This document shows positions 33,465 through 46,185 of a stretch of DNA of 64,000 nt, in pieces. The translations under genes were made by a program, and so were the position numbers. Positions within the stretch are counted from its first letter, which is position 1. Each line of letters starts with the position of its first letter. Under the pieces are notes generated by a model. The model searched no databases and was not told the DNA's origin. It saw only the letters and a program-made list of their open reading frames with translations. This DNA comes from Hordeum vulgare subsp. vulgare (Eukaryota; Streptophyta; Magnoliopsida; Poales; Poaceae), in contig NC_058520.1 of the NCBI RefSeq assembly GCF_904849725.1, forward strand, positions 318,815,186 to 318,879,185, in the 5' to 3' direction.

Positions 33465-36387
33465 TTACATTGTGATGTATCGAAAACCCATAGCATTGTG
33501 GTGTTGATCATGTTTTGCTCGAGGAAGACGTTTAGTCAATGGGTCTGCAATGCTCAGATCCGTGTGTACTTTACAAATATCTATTACTCCTCTATGGACC
33601 TGGTCCTGGATGGAGTTGTAGCGGCGTTGGATGTGCTTCGTCTTTCGGTGGAATATGGGCTCCTTGGCTATGGCAATGGCGCTACTGTTATCACAGAAGA
33701 GTGTCATCGGACCTGACGCGCTTGGAACCACTCCAAGGTCGGTGATGAACTCCTTCATCGAGATCCCTTCATGAGCCGCTTTCGAAGCAGCTATGTACTC
33801 CGCTTCGCATGTAGATGCTGCCACGACGTCTTGCTTGCTCCTGCACCAGCTCACTGCCCCACCATTCAAAACATACACGTATCCGGTTTGTGACATAGAG
33901 TCATCCGCATTTGTGTCGAAGCTAGCATTGGCGTAACCCTTTACGATGAGCTCTTCGTCACCTCCATAAACGAGAAACATCTCCTTAGTCCTTTTCAGGT
34001 ACTTAAGAATATTCTTTACCGCTGTCTAGTGTTCCATACCGGGATCACTTTGGTACCTCCCTACCAAACTTATGGAAAGGTTTATATAAGGTTTGGTACA
34101 CAACATGGCATACATTAGAGAGCCCACGGCTGAAGCGTAGGGGACAATTACTCATCTTCTCTCTATCTGCTGCCGTGGTCGGTGACTGAGTCTTACTCAA
34201 TCGCATACCTTGCAAAACTGGTAGGAACCCCTTCTTTGAGTTTTCCATATTGAACTTCTTCAATATCTTGTCAAGGTATGTACTTTGTGAAATACCTATG
34301 AGGCGTCTCGATCTATCTCTATAGATCTTGATGCCTAATATGTATGCAGCTTCTCCGAGGTCCTTCATTAAAAAACTATTGTTCAAGTAGGCCTTTATGC
34401 TCTCCAATAACTCTATATTATTCCCCATCAATAATATGTCATCCACATATAGTATGAGGAAAGCTAGAGAGCTCCCACTAACTTTCTTGTACAGACAGGG
34501 TTCTCCATAAACATGTATGAACCCAAATGCTTTAATCACCTCATTAAAGCGAATGTTCCAACTCCGAGATGCTTGCACCAGCCCATAGATGGAGCGCTGG
34601 AGCTTGCATACCTTGTTAGCACTCTTAGGACCGACAAAACCTTCTGGTTGCATCATATACAACTCTTCCTTAAGGTACCCGTTAAGGGATGTTGTTTTGA
34701 CGTCCATTTGCCAAATTTCATAATCATGAAAAGCGGCAATTGCTAAAATGATTCGTACTTACTTCAGCTTCGCTACAGGAGGGAAAGTCTCATCGTAGTC
34801 AACTCCTTGAATTTGTCGAAAACCCTTTGCGACAAGTCAAGCTTTGTAAATGGTCCCATTACCGTTTGCGTCAGTCTTCTTCTTGAAGATCCATTTATTT
34901 TCTATGGCTCGCCGATCATCGGGAAAGTCCACCAAAGCCCATACTTTGTTCTGATACATGGATCATATCTCGGATTTCATAGCCTCAAGCCATTTCTTGG
35001 AATCTGGGCCCGCCATTGCTTTTTCATAGTTCGAAGGTTCACCGTTGTCTAACAACATGATTTCCATCACAGGGTTGTCATACCACTGTGGTGCGGATCG
35101 TACCCTTGTGGACCTTCGTGGTTCAGTAGCAACTTGATCTGAGGCTTCATGATCAACATCATTAACTTCCTCTCCAGTTGGCGTAGGCACCACAGGAACA
35201 ATTTCCCGTGCTGCGCTACTCTCCGGTTCGAGAGGGGGTGAAATTACGTCATCAAGTTCTACTTTCCTCACACTTACTTCTTTCGAGAGAAACTCTTTCT
35301 CTAGAAAGGATTTGTTCTTGGCAACAAAGGTTTTACCTTCGGATCTAAGATAGAAGGTATACCCAATAGTTTCCTTACGGTATCCTATGAATACACATTT
35401 CTCCGCTTTGGGTTCGAGCTTTTCTGGTTGAAGTTTCTTCACATAAGCATCGCAGCCCCAAACTTTTAGAAACGACGGCTTAGGTTTCTTACCAAACCAT
35501 AGTTCATACGGTGTGGTCTCAACGTATTTAGACGGTGCCCTATTTAAAGTGAATGATGTAGTTTCCAATGCGTATCCCCAGAATGATAGCGGTAAGTTGG
35601 TAAGAGACATCATAGATCGTACCATATCCAATAAAGTGCGATTACGATGTTCAGACACTCCGTTACGTTGTGGTGTGCTAGGCGGCATCAGTTGTGAAAC
35701 AATTCTACACTTCCTTAGGTGTGTGCCAAACTCGTGACTCAAATATTCTCCGCCACGATCAGATCATAGACACTTTATTTTTCTGTCACGTTGATTGTCA
35801 ACCTCACTCTGAAATTCCTTGAACTTTTCAAACATCTTAGATTTGTGCTTCATCAAGTAGATATACCCATACCTACTGAAATCATCGGTGAGAGTGAGAA
35901 CATAACGATAGCCACCGCGAGCTTCAATGTTCATTGGACCACACACATCAGTATGTATTATTTCCAATAAGTCGATTGCTCTCTCCATTATTCCTGAGAA
36001 TGGAGTCTTAGTCATCTTTCCCATGAGGCACAGTTCACATGTGTCAAATGATTCAACGTCAAGAGACTCTAATAGTCCATCGGTATGGAGCTTCTTCATG
36101 CGCTTAACACCGATATGACCAAGGCGGCAGTGCCACAAGTATGTGAGACTATCGTTATCAACTTTACAGCTTTTGGTACTCACACTATGAATATGTGTAA
36201 CATCACGATCGAGATTCATCAAGAATAAACCATTCACCAGCGGAGCATGTCCATAAAACATATCACTCATATAAATAGAACAACCATTATTCTCTGACTT
36301 AAATGAGTAGCCGTCTCGCATTAAGCAACACCCTGATACGATATTCATGCTCAAAGGTAGTACTAAATAACAATTATTAAGGTTCAA
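33465..36387 (-). pseudogene. BARE-like pol: protease/integrase, reverse transcriptase, RNase H, with stops and frameshifts
   Basis: Minus strand. 36387-35764 carries the integrase zinc finger (WHCRLGHIGVKRM...CELC) and the start of the catalytic core (HTDVCGPM). A stop at 35766-35764 falls just before SDRGGEYLS, with the second catalytic Asp; the stop looks like a CGA to TGA change. 35742-34963 continues with the third catalytic residue in QRNGVSEHRNRTLL and the GKKPKPSFLKVWGC block. RT runs from about 34960 to 34045 with MDVKTTSLNGYLKEE and YVDDILLMG; a stop near 34962 and a frameshift near 34140 break it. RNase H is 33980-33465 (DTNADDSMSQTGYV, STCEAEYIAASKA, ADPLTKRLP). All domains are present, so the element was autonomous before decay. 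Confidence 0.92.
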
Positions 36388-37456
36388 ACTAATCCAGACA
36401 GTAGATGTAGAGGCAGCATGCCGACGGCGATCACATCGACCTTGGAACCATTCCCGACGCGCATCGTCACCTCGTCCTTGGCCAGTCTCCGCTTATTCCG
36501 CGGTTCCTGCTTTGAGTTGCAAATGTGAGCAACAACACCGGTATCAAATACCCAGGAGATACTACGAGCGCTAGTAAGGTACACATCAATAACATGTATA
36601 TCATATATACCTTTAACGTTGTCGGCCTTCTTGTCCGCTAAGTACTTGGGGCAGTTCCGCTTCCAGTGACCTTTTCCCTTGCAGTAGAAGCACTTAGTCT
36701 CAGGCTTGGGTCCATTCTTTTTCTTCTTCCCGGTATCTGGCTTACTGGGCACGGCAATGGCTTTGCCGTCTTTCTTGAAGTTCTTCTTACCCTTGCCCTT
36801 CTTGAAACTGGGGGTCTTGTTGACAATCAACACTTGATGCTCTTTCTTGATTTCTACTTATGCAAATTTCAGCATCGAGTACAACTCGGGAATGGTCTTC
36901 TCCATCCCTTTCATGTTGTAGTTCACCACAAAACCCTTGTAGCTTGGTGTGGGAGAGACTGGAGGATTCTGTCAATTGCAGCGTCAACCGGAAGTTCGAC
37001 TCCAAGCGAAGTCAGACGACCGTGTAACCCAGACATTCTGAGTATATGCTCACTAACAGAACTGTTCTCCTCCATCTTACAGCTAAAGAACTTGTCGGGG
37101 ACTTCATATCTCTCGACACGGGCATGAGTTTGAAAAACTAGTTTTGGCTCTTGGAACATCTCATATGCTCCGTGTTGCTCAAAACGCCTTTGGAGCCCCG
37201 TTTCCAAAGTGTATAACATGCCACATCTAACAAGAGAGTAGTCATCACTATGCATCTGCCAGACGTTCTAAATGTCCTGGGCCGCTGCAGGAGCAGGAGG
37301 GTCACCTAGTGGTGCATTAAGAACATAAGCGTTTTTAGCTCCTTTGAGGATGAGCTTCAAGTTGCGGACCCAGTCCGCATAGTTGATACCATCATCTTTC
37401 AGCTTGTTTTTCTCTAGGAATGCGTTGAAATTGAGGTTGGCAGGTGTGTTGTCCAT
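36384..37456 (-). pseudogene. BARE-like gag, broken
   Basis: The start at 37456 gives MDNTPANLNFNAFLEKNKLK, the conserved N-terminus of this family. Stops and frameshifts fall near 37267 and 36930-36840. The middle piece, 37255-36923, has the UBN2-type gag domain (PDKFFSCKMEENSSVSEHILRM). The last piece contains the CCHC zinc knuckle CFYCKGKGHWKRNCP for RNA binding, followed by the protease start (WVFDTGVVAHIC, active-site region with DTG). Confidence 0.9.
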
Positions 37457-38105
37457 TGGATCTACAATATTTGTAAAGACAACTTTTAGACTAAGTTCAT
37501 GACAATTAAGTTCATTTAATCAAATTAAGTATGAACTCCCACTTAAATCGACATCCCTCTAGTCATCTAAGTGATACATGATCCATGTCGACTAACCCAT
37601 GTCCGATCATCACGTGAGACAGACTTGTCATCATGGTGATCAACTTCATGCTGATTGTATTCCACCATACGACTCATGTTTGACCTTTTGGTCTCTTGTA
37701 TTCGAGGTCATGTATGTACATGCTAAGCTCGTCGAGTCAACCTAAGTGTTTCGCGTGTGTAAATCTAGCTTACACCCATTGTATGCGAATGTTAGAATCT
37801 ATCACACCTGATCATCACGTGGTGCTTCGAGACAACGATGCTTCGCAATGGTGCACACTTAGGGGAATACGTTCTCAAAATTTTGTGATGGATCATCTTA
37901 TAATGCTACCGTCGTTCTAAGCAATAATATGAAAAACATGATAAACATCACATGCAATCATATAGTGACATGATATGGCCATTATCACCTTTGCTCTTTC
38001 GATCTCCATCTTCGGGCATCGCATGATCATCATTGTCACCGGCGTGACACCATGATATTCATCATCATGATCTTCATCATCGTGTCTCCTTGAAGTCGTC
38101 ACGCT

Positions 38106-38137
<32 letters not shown>

Positions 38138-38723
38138 TAGCTAACCATTAGCAATGAAGTAAAAGTAGTAAACACATGGCGTTGTATCCCATACAATAAG
38201 TTAAGACAACTCCTATGGCTCCTGCCGGTTGTCATACTCAACGACATGCAAGTCGTGAATCCTATTACAATAACTTGATCATCTCATACATCACACATGT
38301 AACATCACAACTTTGGCCATATCACATCACATGTCAAACCCTGCAAAAACAAGTTAGACGTCCTCTAATTGTTGTTGCAAGTTTTACGTGGCTGATTTGG
38401 GTTTCTAGCAAGAACGCCTTCTTACCTACGTGATAGCCACACCTATGATATGCCAAAGCTATTTACCCTTGATAAAAACACTTTTCATCAAATCCAATCC
38501 GACTAGAGTTGGAGAGACACACACCCGCTAGCCACCTTTATGCACGATGTGAATGTCGGCCGGTGGAACCTGTCTCACGTAAGCATACGTGTAAGGTCGG
38601 TCCGGGCCGCTTCATCCCACAATACCGCCGGAAAAGAATAAGACTAGTAGCAGCAAGCAATTGAAAAATCAGCACCCACAACCATTTGTCTTCTACTCGT
38701 GCATAGAATCTACGCATAGAAAA
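37457..38723 (-). other. BARE-like 5' untranslated leader
   Basis: About 1.27 kb between the primer-binding site and the gag ATG, with no coding domain. Long leaders are normal for this family. It contains the CTA microsatellite at 38106-38138. Confidence 0.75.
38106..38138. repeat. (CTA)n microsatellite
   Basis: Eleven uninterrupted CTA units in the BARE leader. Confidence 0.9.
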
Positions 38724-38739
38724 CCTGGCTCGGATACCA
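38724..38739 (-). other. BARE-like primer-binding site
   Basis: The minus strand reads TGGTATCCGAGCCAGG, related to the initiator tRNA-Met complement, one base from the 5' LTR. Confidence 0.85.
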
Positions 38740-38740
38740 C

Positions 38741-40505
38741 TGTTGGGTAACGTAGGATAAATTAAAATTTTTACGCCATATTCAGATCTTCCTATCGAGA
38801 GACCAGCAACGAGAGATGGGAGAGTGCATATTCATATCTTTGAAGATCGCTAAGCGGAAGCGTTGCTAGAAAGCAGTTGATGGAGTCGTACTCGCGGCGA
38901 TTCCGAGCGCGGTGAGATTCCGATCTAGTGCCAAACCACGGCACCTCCGCGTTCAACACACGTGCAGCCCGGTGACGTCTCCCGCACCTTGATCCAGCAA
39001 GGAGGAGGGAGAGGTTGGGGAAGATCTCCGACAGCATGACGGCGTGGTGTCGATGGAGAGACGAGGTCTCCCGGCAGGGCTTCGCCAAGCACCATGGGAG
39101 AGGAGGAAGAAGAAGAGCAGGGCTGCACCGAGAGAGAGGTGGAAAATTGTGTCTCCAATGGCACAAACCCCCGCTATATATAGGGGGAAGGGAGGGTGGC
39201 GCCACCTTTAGGGTTTCCCCATTGAGGGGGGGGCAGCAGCCCTAGATGGGGAAAGGGGTGGCAGCCAGGAGGGGGGAGGGGGTGGCACACCCCCTGGTGG
39301 GCCTTAGGCCCACCTGCGCTAGGGTTCCCCCCCCCTTCCCCCTCTTAGGCGCCATGGGCTGGGTGTGGGGGTGCACCAGCCCACCCAGGGGTTGGTTCCC
39401 TCTCACACTTGGCCCATGTAGCCTTCTGGGGCTTGTGGCCTCTCCCGGTGGGCCTCCGAAACCCTTCCGATGGTCCCAACACTTTGTCGGTGGTGCCCGA
39501 AACATTTCCGGCGTCCAAACCCATCCAACCTATATATCAATCTTTACGTCCGGACCATTACAGAGCTCCTCGTGGCATCCGGTATCTCATCCGGGACTCC
39601 GAACAACCTTCGGTAACCTCGTATAACAATTCCCTATAACCCTAGAGTCATCGAACCTTAAGTGTGTAGACCCTACAGGTTCGGGAGGCATGCAAACAAG
39701 ACCGACTCAGCTCTCCGGCCAATAACCATCAGCGGGGTTTGGATACCCATGGTGGCTCCCACATGTTCCACAATGATCTCATCAGATGAACCACAATGTC
39801 AACGATTCAGTCAATCCCATATACAATTCCCTTTGTTTGTCGGTATAGAACTTGTCCGAGATTCGATCGTCGGTATACCTATACCTTGTTCAATCTCATT
39901 ACTGGTAAGTCTCTTTACTCGTTCCGTAGCACGACATCTTGTGACTAACTCCTTAGTCACATTGAGCTCATGATGATGTTCTACCGAGTGGGCTCAGAGA
40001 TACATGTCCGTCACACGGAGTGACAAATCCTGATATCGATTCGTACCAACCCAACAAACACTTTTGGAGATACCCGTAGTGCACCTTTATAGTCACCCAG
40101 TTATATTGTGACGTTTGATACACCCAAAGCACTCCTACGGTATCCGGGAGTTGCACAATCTCACGGTGGAAGTAAAAGACACTTGACATTAGAAAAGCTT
40201 TAGCATACAACAACACGATCAAGTGCTATGCTTAGGATTGAGTCTTGTCCATCACATCATTCTCCCAATGATGTGATCCCTTTATCAATGACATCTGAAG
40301 TCCACGATCAGGAAACCATGACCATCTATTGATCAACGAGCTAGCGAACAAGAGGCTTGCTAGGGACACATTGTGATCTATTTATTCTCACATGTTTTAC
40401 TATTTCCTATTAATAGAATTATAGCATGAAAAATAGACGATTATCATGAACACGGAAATATGATGATAACCATTTTATTATTGCCTCTAGGGCATATTTC
40501 CAACA
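38741..40505 (-). repeat. BARE1/Angela-like 5' LTR
   Basis: 1765 bp direct repeat of 31698-33432. It ends CATATTTCCAACA and is followed by the TGCAC duplication. Confidence 0.95.
39174..39182 (-). promoter_or_regulatory. TATA box in the BARE-like 5' LTR
   Basis: The minus strand reads CTATATATAG inside the LTR; the probable core promoter for leftward transcription. Confidence 0.7.
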
Positions 40506-40705
40506 TGCACATCATGGGGAGCGTGCCCACCATGGCCACGGACTTGAGGCTATCCCTGATGTCAAAGGTGATGGCGTACTGGGACCATTTGAGGGGCTTC
40601 GTAGCCCTCAGCATCGGGAGGTCGACGGTCACTTCACGAGAGAGCTTCTTGAACTGGCAGTTCAATGAGGGAGTATGGGGTCCATCGACAATGCCAGCCA
40701 CCGCG
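40506..40705 (-). pseudogene. Remnant of Gypsy element Z: gag-protease linker
   Basis: 200 bp open on the minus strand, encoding AGIVDGPHTPSLNCQFKKL, then SREVTVDLPMLRATKPLKWS and QYAITFDIRDSLKSVAMVGT. This is the conserved linker just before the protease of grass Gypsy polyproteins. It connects the Z gag at 60132-61199 with the protease piece at 31602-31697. It is flanked by the BARE-like duplication TGCAC on the left and the E3 duplication CCGCG (40701-40705) on the right. Confidence 0.8.
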
Positions 40706-42247
40706 TGATACATCTCCAACGTATCTATAATTTTGATGGTTTCATGCTATTATCTTGTCAAACATTGGATGTTTTGTATGCCTTTTATATCTTTTTTGGG
40801 ACTAACTTATTAACTCAGTGCCAAGTGCCAGTTCCTATTTCTTCGTGTTTTTTACCCTTTTCATAGGAGGATTCTAAACGGAGTCCAAACGGAAACAAAT
40901 TTCGAAAAAGATTTTTTGCAAAACAGAAGACAATCGGGGAACTTGAGAGCCAAGGCAGGGGGCCACCAGGGACCCCACAAGCCCCCTAGCCGCGGACAGG
41001 GGGGCCGCGCCTCTCAGGCTTGTGGGCTCCCTGGACCACCTCTTCCCTAGGTCTTTCGCCTAAATATTCCCAAAAATTCCAGAAAAAATCAGGAGATCAT
41101 CGAAAGTACTTTTCCGCCGCCGCAAGCTTCTGTCTCCGCAAGATCCCATCTGGGGCACGTTCTAGTGCCCTGCCGGAGGGGGGATTCAGATACGGAGGGC
41201 TTCTTCATCAACACCATGACCTCTCCGATGATGCGTGAGTAGTTCACCATAGACCTACGGGTCCATAGCTAGTAGCTAGATGGCTTCTTCTCTCTCTTGG
41301 ATCTTCATTACAAAGTTCTCCATGATCTTCATGGAGATTTATTCGATGTAATATTCTTTTGCGGTGTGTTTGTAGAGATCTGGTGAATTGTGGTTTTATG
41401 ATCAGATTATCCATGAATCTTATTTGAGTTTCTTCTGATCTCTTATATGCATGATTTCATATCCTTGTAATTATCTTCGAGTTGTGGGTTTTGTTTGGCC
41501 ATCTTGATCTATGATTCTTGCAATGGGAGAAATGCTTGGTTTTGGGCTCATACCATGTGTGACCTCACCTAGTGACAGAAGGGGTTGCGAGGCACGCATC
41601 ATGTTGTTGCCATCAAGGGTAAAAATATGGGGTTTTCATCATTGGTTTGAGTTTATCCCTCTACATCATGTCATCTTGCTTAAGGCGTTACTCTATTCGT
41701 AATGAACTCAATACACTAGATGCATGCTGGATAGCGGTCGATGTGTGGAGTAATAGTAGTAGATGCAGAAAGTATCGGTCTACTTGTCTCGGACGTGATG
41801 CCTATATGTATGATCATTGCCTTAGATATCGTCATGACTTTGCGCAGTTCTATCAATTGCTCGACAGTAATTTGTTCACCCACCGTAATATTTGCTATTT
41901 TGAGAGAAGCCTCTAGTGAACACTATGGCCCCCGGGTCTACTTCACACCATATTTTAAGCCTTACTCTTTTACTTCGTTTCACTTTCCGCTTTCAGATCT
42001 TACTTTGCAATTAATCTTGAAGGGATTGACAACCCGTTTATAGAGTTGGGTGAAAGTTCGTTTGTGTTTGCGCAGGTACTCTGGACTCGACGACATTCTC
42101 CTACTGGATTGATACCTTGGTTCTCGAAATAAGGGAAATACTTACTTCTCGTGTGCTACATCACCCTTTCCTCTTCAAGGGAAAAACCAACGCAAGCAAG
42201 TCTCCGTCAACGTGTCAATTTCTGGCGCTGTTGTTTGAGAAGTAGCA
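40706..42247 (+). repeat. E3 5' LTR (LTR A)
   Basis: 1542 bp, TGATACATCTCC...GAAGTAGCA. The right 1.2 kb is very close to 58903-60131. It also aligns with LTR B at 54453-55831 but with clearly more differences. Confidence 0.88.
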
Positions 42248-42257
42248 GAAGGATTTC

Positions 42258-42277
42258 TAGCACCGTTGCTGGGGAGG
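42258..42277 (+). other. E3 primer-binding site, tRNA-Asp type
   Basis: TAGCACCGTTGCTGGGGAGG resembles TGGCGCCGTTGCCGGGGAGG, 10 bp after LTR A. Confidence 0.8.
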
Positions 42278-42479
42278 ATCAAGTCAAGAACTCATCCAAG
42301 TAAGTGTCGCAAACTCATCTCTTGCATTTACCTTTTTTGCCTCTCGTTTTCCTCTTCCCCACTTCTGAAAAACAAAAATTTACAAAAATATTTGGCTTTT
42401 TCGTTTGCCTTTTTCGTTCGCCCTTTTCTCTCGCTTGCTCTTTGTTCGCTTGTGTGCTTGCTTGCTTGCTGAAGTTACC

Positions 42480-42826
42480 ATGACTGAAAACACCAAACTT
42501 TGGGACTTCTCGAATACTAATAATAATGATTTTATTAGTACTCCGATTGCTCCCGCCACTAGTGCGTAGTCATACGAAATCAATGCCGCTTTGGTGAATC
42601 TGGTTATGAAAGAGCAATTCTCCGGCCTTCCTTGTGAAGATGTCGCATCCCATCTTAATACCTTCATTGAGCTTTGCGATATGCAAAATAAGAAAGATGT
42701 GGATAATGATGTTTTAAAATTTAAGTTTTTTTCCTTTCTTGTTGCGAGATCGAGCAAAAACTTGGTTTTCTTCTTTGCCCAAAAATAGTATTGATTCTTG
42801 TAATAAGTGCCAAGATGCTTACATAT
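42480..42826 (+). pseudogene. E3 gag N-terminal fragment
   Basis: ATG at 42480 begins MTENTKLWDFSNTNNNDFIS. A stop near 42568 is followed by YEINAALVNLVMKEQFSGLP, CEDVASHLNTFIELCDMQNK and DVDNDVLKFKFF, then frame changes and NSIDSCNKCQDAYI. This is the N-terminal part of a plant Gypsy gag, recognisable by the FSGLPCEDVASHLNTF block. The fragment ends where the LARD-like element begins at 42827. The capsid core and zinc finger are absent. Confidence 0.78.
42822..42826. other. Candidate target duplication of the LARD-like element
   Basis: CATAT before the LTR start at 42827; CATAT also occurs at 50977-50981. The right side is not next to a proper LTR end, so the match could be chance. Confidence 0.4.
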
Positions 42827-42944
42827 TGTAACGCCCAAGATGTGACCCTATCCTTAATTTGGCACGAGGGCCTCGTCAGGCATAGGAGCTCATCTCGTCG
42901 TTTCCCAAGAATGGATATCGTTACAAGTACATGTACTAAAAAGA

Positions 42945-42946
<2 letters not shown>

Positions 42947-42975
<29 letters not shown>
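42947..42975. repeat. (AT)n microsatellite
   Basis: About 14 AT units in the LARD LTR; much shorter in the copy at 50830-50845. Confidence 0.9.
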
Positions 42976-42981
<6 letters not shown>

Positions 42982-43146
42982 GAATTGTCTTACACTCGCC
43001 ACAAGCTACATCAGAGTCACATCAGTACAATACATAATCATCATGAAGAAGAGCAGGGTCCGACTACGGATGAAAAACAAATGAGAAAAGAAGAACGACG
43101 TCCATCCTTGCTATCCCAGGGTGCCGGCCTGGAACCCATCCTAGAT

Positions 43147-43176
43147 CGAAGAAGAAGAAGAAGAAGAAGAAGAAGC
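43147..43176. repeat. (GAA)n microsatellite
   Basis: About ten GAA/AAG units in the LARD LTR. Confidence 0.9.
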
Positions 43177-45456
43177 AACTCCAAATGAACAATCAACCCG
43201 CTCGCGTCAAGTAACCTTTACCTGTACCTGCAACATGTGTTGTAGTAATCTGTGAGCCACAGGGGACTCAGCAATCTCATTTCGAAAGGTATCAAGACTA
43301 GCAAAGTTTAATAGGTGAGACAAGCTTAAGTGGTGAGGCTGCAGCAGCGGCTAAGCACATATTTGGTGGCTAAACTTACAAGTACAAGAATTAAGAGGGG
43401 GAAAGATCTACGCATAGAAGACGTGAACTACGGTTGATCAAATGAATGATCGTGAACACCTACCTACGTCAGACATAACCCCACCGTGTCCTCGATCGGA
43501 GAAGGAACTCAGGAAAGAGACAGTCACGGTTATGCACATAGTTGGCATATTTTAAACAAGTTAACTTCAAGTTATCTAGAACTAGTGTTGAACAAATTTT
43601 CCATGTTGCCACATAACCGCGGGCACGACTTTCCGAAAGATTTAACCCTGCAAGGGTGCTCCAACTAGTCCATCACAAATTAACACAAGCCGCATAGAAA
43701 TCCTCGATCACGCCACTCGCAATCTCGTCGGATTCCATAGTAGAAAACCTCAACTCTCAGATTACCCAAAGCATCACCGGAATCCCGATGCACAAGATGT
43801 TTCGTCAAAGGTAAAACTAATCTAGCAAGGCCGCCGGACGTGTCGACGATCCTGATAGGAGCCGCGTATCTCGTTCTCAGGACATGACGGATGGAACTAG
43901 CTATGATTGCCAAACCTCGATTTTCCTCGCGGTGGCCCCGCAGGAAGACCGTTTTGGACCAACACTCATGAGGAGCACTGGCCCGGCGGGTTGATTAAAA
44001 TATCCGCGGGTGCCGACGGCTCCCTATGCAATTTTATTAGGTTATAGGACAAATGTTAAAACCAATGTTGGGCCTTGCCAGACCAGCTTTAATCTAAAAC
44101 GAATGATGAAGGGGGTCCCCATAACAACCCCGATCGTGTTAGGAGCGCTCATTTATGGAACATAACACCGGTAGCCGAAACTAAGGGGGCAAAGGTGGAA
44201 CAAAACACCAGGCTAGAAAGGTCGAGCCTTCCACCTTTTAACAAGTATATAGGTGCATTAAATTAAATAGGATTTAATAGGGTGATATAACAAGGAACCC
44301 ATGTTATCACATGGAAGAAACTGCACCTGCAACTAGCAACGCTAACACATGGTAAAGCAAGCGGTAACATAGCCAATCAGTGCTTTGCTAGGTTGTGAAC
44401 AGGTTGAAGGTTTTCATGGCAATATTGGAGGCTGATATTTAGCATGTGGTAGGAAACGATACATAATTGATAGAAGCGATAAAACTAGCATGGCATTGAT
44501 AGTAATGGTATCTGGGGAAATTTTCATCTTGCCTGAGATCCCGCTTGGAAGAAGAATGACTCCGAGAAGCTGTGGACCGATGTAGTCGAACAGATCCTCA
44601 CATTCCGACACGCTTGCAGAACTCTACCGAGACGAAGCAAACCGGAAACAAGCATCAACACAGATATTCACCACGGCAAATGCATGACATGATGCACACC
44701 CTAATATGATGCATGTCCAGTTCAAATATGCACGGCATGGCATGGCAATTCACATCACGCAAACACTACACATTAAGTGAAGTTCAATATGCAACGAGAT
44801 GCATATTGACGGTACTCCATGTGCGAATTATTTAGTTCCCTCTTGATTTGGTACACGACAATATTAAATGTTGTTAACATGGCAAGGGGTGAAGCACAAG
44901 CTAATCTACCTATCTAGGCTTTTTAAATGAGGTGGGAAACAACTTATAGCATCTCCGAGATGACCCCACGCGTTAAATTCTAATTCTATCCAGATTTGTC
45001 CTAATCACATATTAAGTTTGTTAAACAGCAAAACAAAGTGGTTCACGTGATTCTACTCGTCGTTCTCGTCCATTTACATATATGGCACAACTCCAACGTA
45101 GCTACGGACAAATAGTTACGTCCTAAACCGTTTCCAACATGTCGACACGCAAACCGATGCAAACAGCACACTAAACAGTTCTAATTATGCATGAGAGTTT
45201 GAAAATATTACTCTACGCAAAATTATAGTCAAAAACCACATATAACTCACTCCGATCCGATGCACGGTTTAGAAACTACGCTCTTTTGAAAATCAATGCT
45301 TTTTCTAAAATTAAATAAAATCGCAGGTTACATTAAAAAACGTATGGACCGAATCTGTGCACTGGGCTGCAGCCACTGGGATCTTTGTGCCCACACACTT
45401 GGTGTGTGACTAAGCAACAAAAAAACCAAATGGAAAATAACACACGATAATTCAAA

Positions 45457-45530
45457 GCCATTGGGACTTGAACACAGGGCCTCCCTGATGGCAATCTGAT
45501 GCACTAGCCAACTGGCTACTAACGTTCTCG
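45457..45530 (-). other. tRNA-like sequence with pol III A- and B-box resemblance
   Basis: The minus strand has TAGCCAGTTGGCTAGTGCA (A-box-like) followed about 35 bp later by TGTTCAAGTCCC (B-box-like). The T-arm stem pairs poorly, so it is not a functional tRNA gene. The same sequence lies in the second LTR copy at 57858-57930. Confidence 0.45.
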
Positions 45531-46162
45531 TGGACAACTATATCATCCAGTTAAAATAACCTCGACAGCAGACCATATCTGGTGAAAACAAAACAGAGTT
45601 TCAGATCGGACTTACAACAGGGGGGAAAAAGAGACGCGGCGTGCGGGGATGGCTTGGGAATGCAGAGCTGGAGGTGGTTCCACCTTCGCAGCTCGGTGCC
45701 CACACGAGCGCGAGGCCAGAGGCCGAGGTGGAGGCGCTTGCTATTGCGTACCCATGATCTGCTCGCAGCAGTCTCGTCTCCTCACCCTGTCCGCATGCGC
45801 AGGAGGCAGGGTATCTCGAGTTTTCGACCCAGTGCAAAGCTCCGGCGACGAAGGCGAGCGCGGAGGCCGGGAATGGATCCAAGGCGGCGCGAACTGAGAG
45901 ATCCCGGGTGGCAGCTCGACGGTTTCCTATTAGACACACAAAGGGAGAGAGATTGAGGTGAGAATAAAAACAGGGAGAGAGGAGGGAACGGGAGAAGGGA
46001 AGCGGGGCATGGAGGAGAGAGGACCCGGGGTCTCCTGATCCGACGAGGAGGTCCTTGGGGCGGCTGGGGCGAGCCTACAGCAGTGGCAGCCGGCCACGCT
46101 CGCCCTGCTGCTCGATGTTGCAAGTTGTTCGTTCCATGACAGAGAAGAAGAAAAATAAAACA

Positions 46163-46185
46163 AGAGAGAGAGAGAGAGAGAGAGA
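46163..46185. repeat. (AG)n microsatellite
   Basis: About 11 AG units; reduced to about four in the copy near 58565. Confidence 0.9.

Larger units (their letters stand above)
31698..40505 (-). mobile_element. BARE1/Angela-like Copia LTR retrotransposon, full length but coding-dead
   Basis: 8.8 kb with LTRs of 1735 and 1765 bp, primer-binding site, polypurine tract and perfect TGCAC duplication (31693-31697 and 40506-40510). The minus-strand LTR starts TGTTGGAAATATGCC and ends CTACGTTACCCAACA, which is diagnostic of the BARE1/Angela/WIS group of Triticeae. The order gag, protease, integrase, RT, RNase H is complete but carries several stops and frameshifts. The LTRs differ by roughly one base in ten by eye, so it is older than the nested Copia in E2. 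Confidence 0.95.

Noticed and set aside
42827..43113. Alternative reading of the LARD-like element as having ~270-bp LTRs
   Set aside because: No polypurine tract follows 43113, whereas a good one with a TG...CA end lies at 47303; similarity to 55923-58902 also shows the repeat extends much further. Kept as a possibility in the refutation test.
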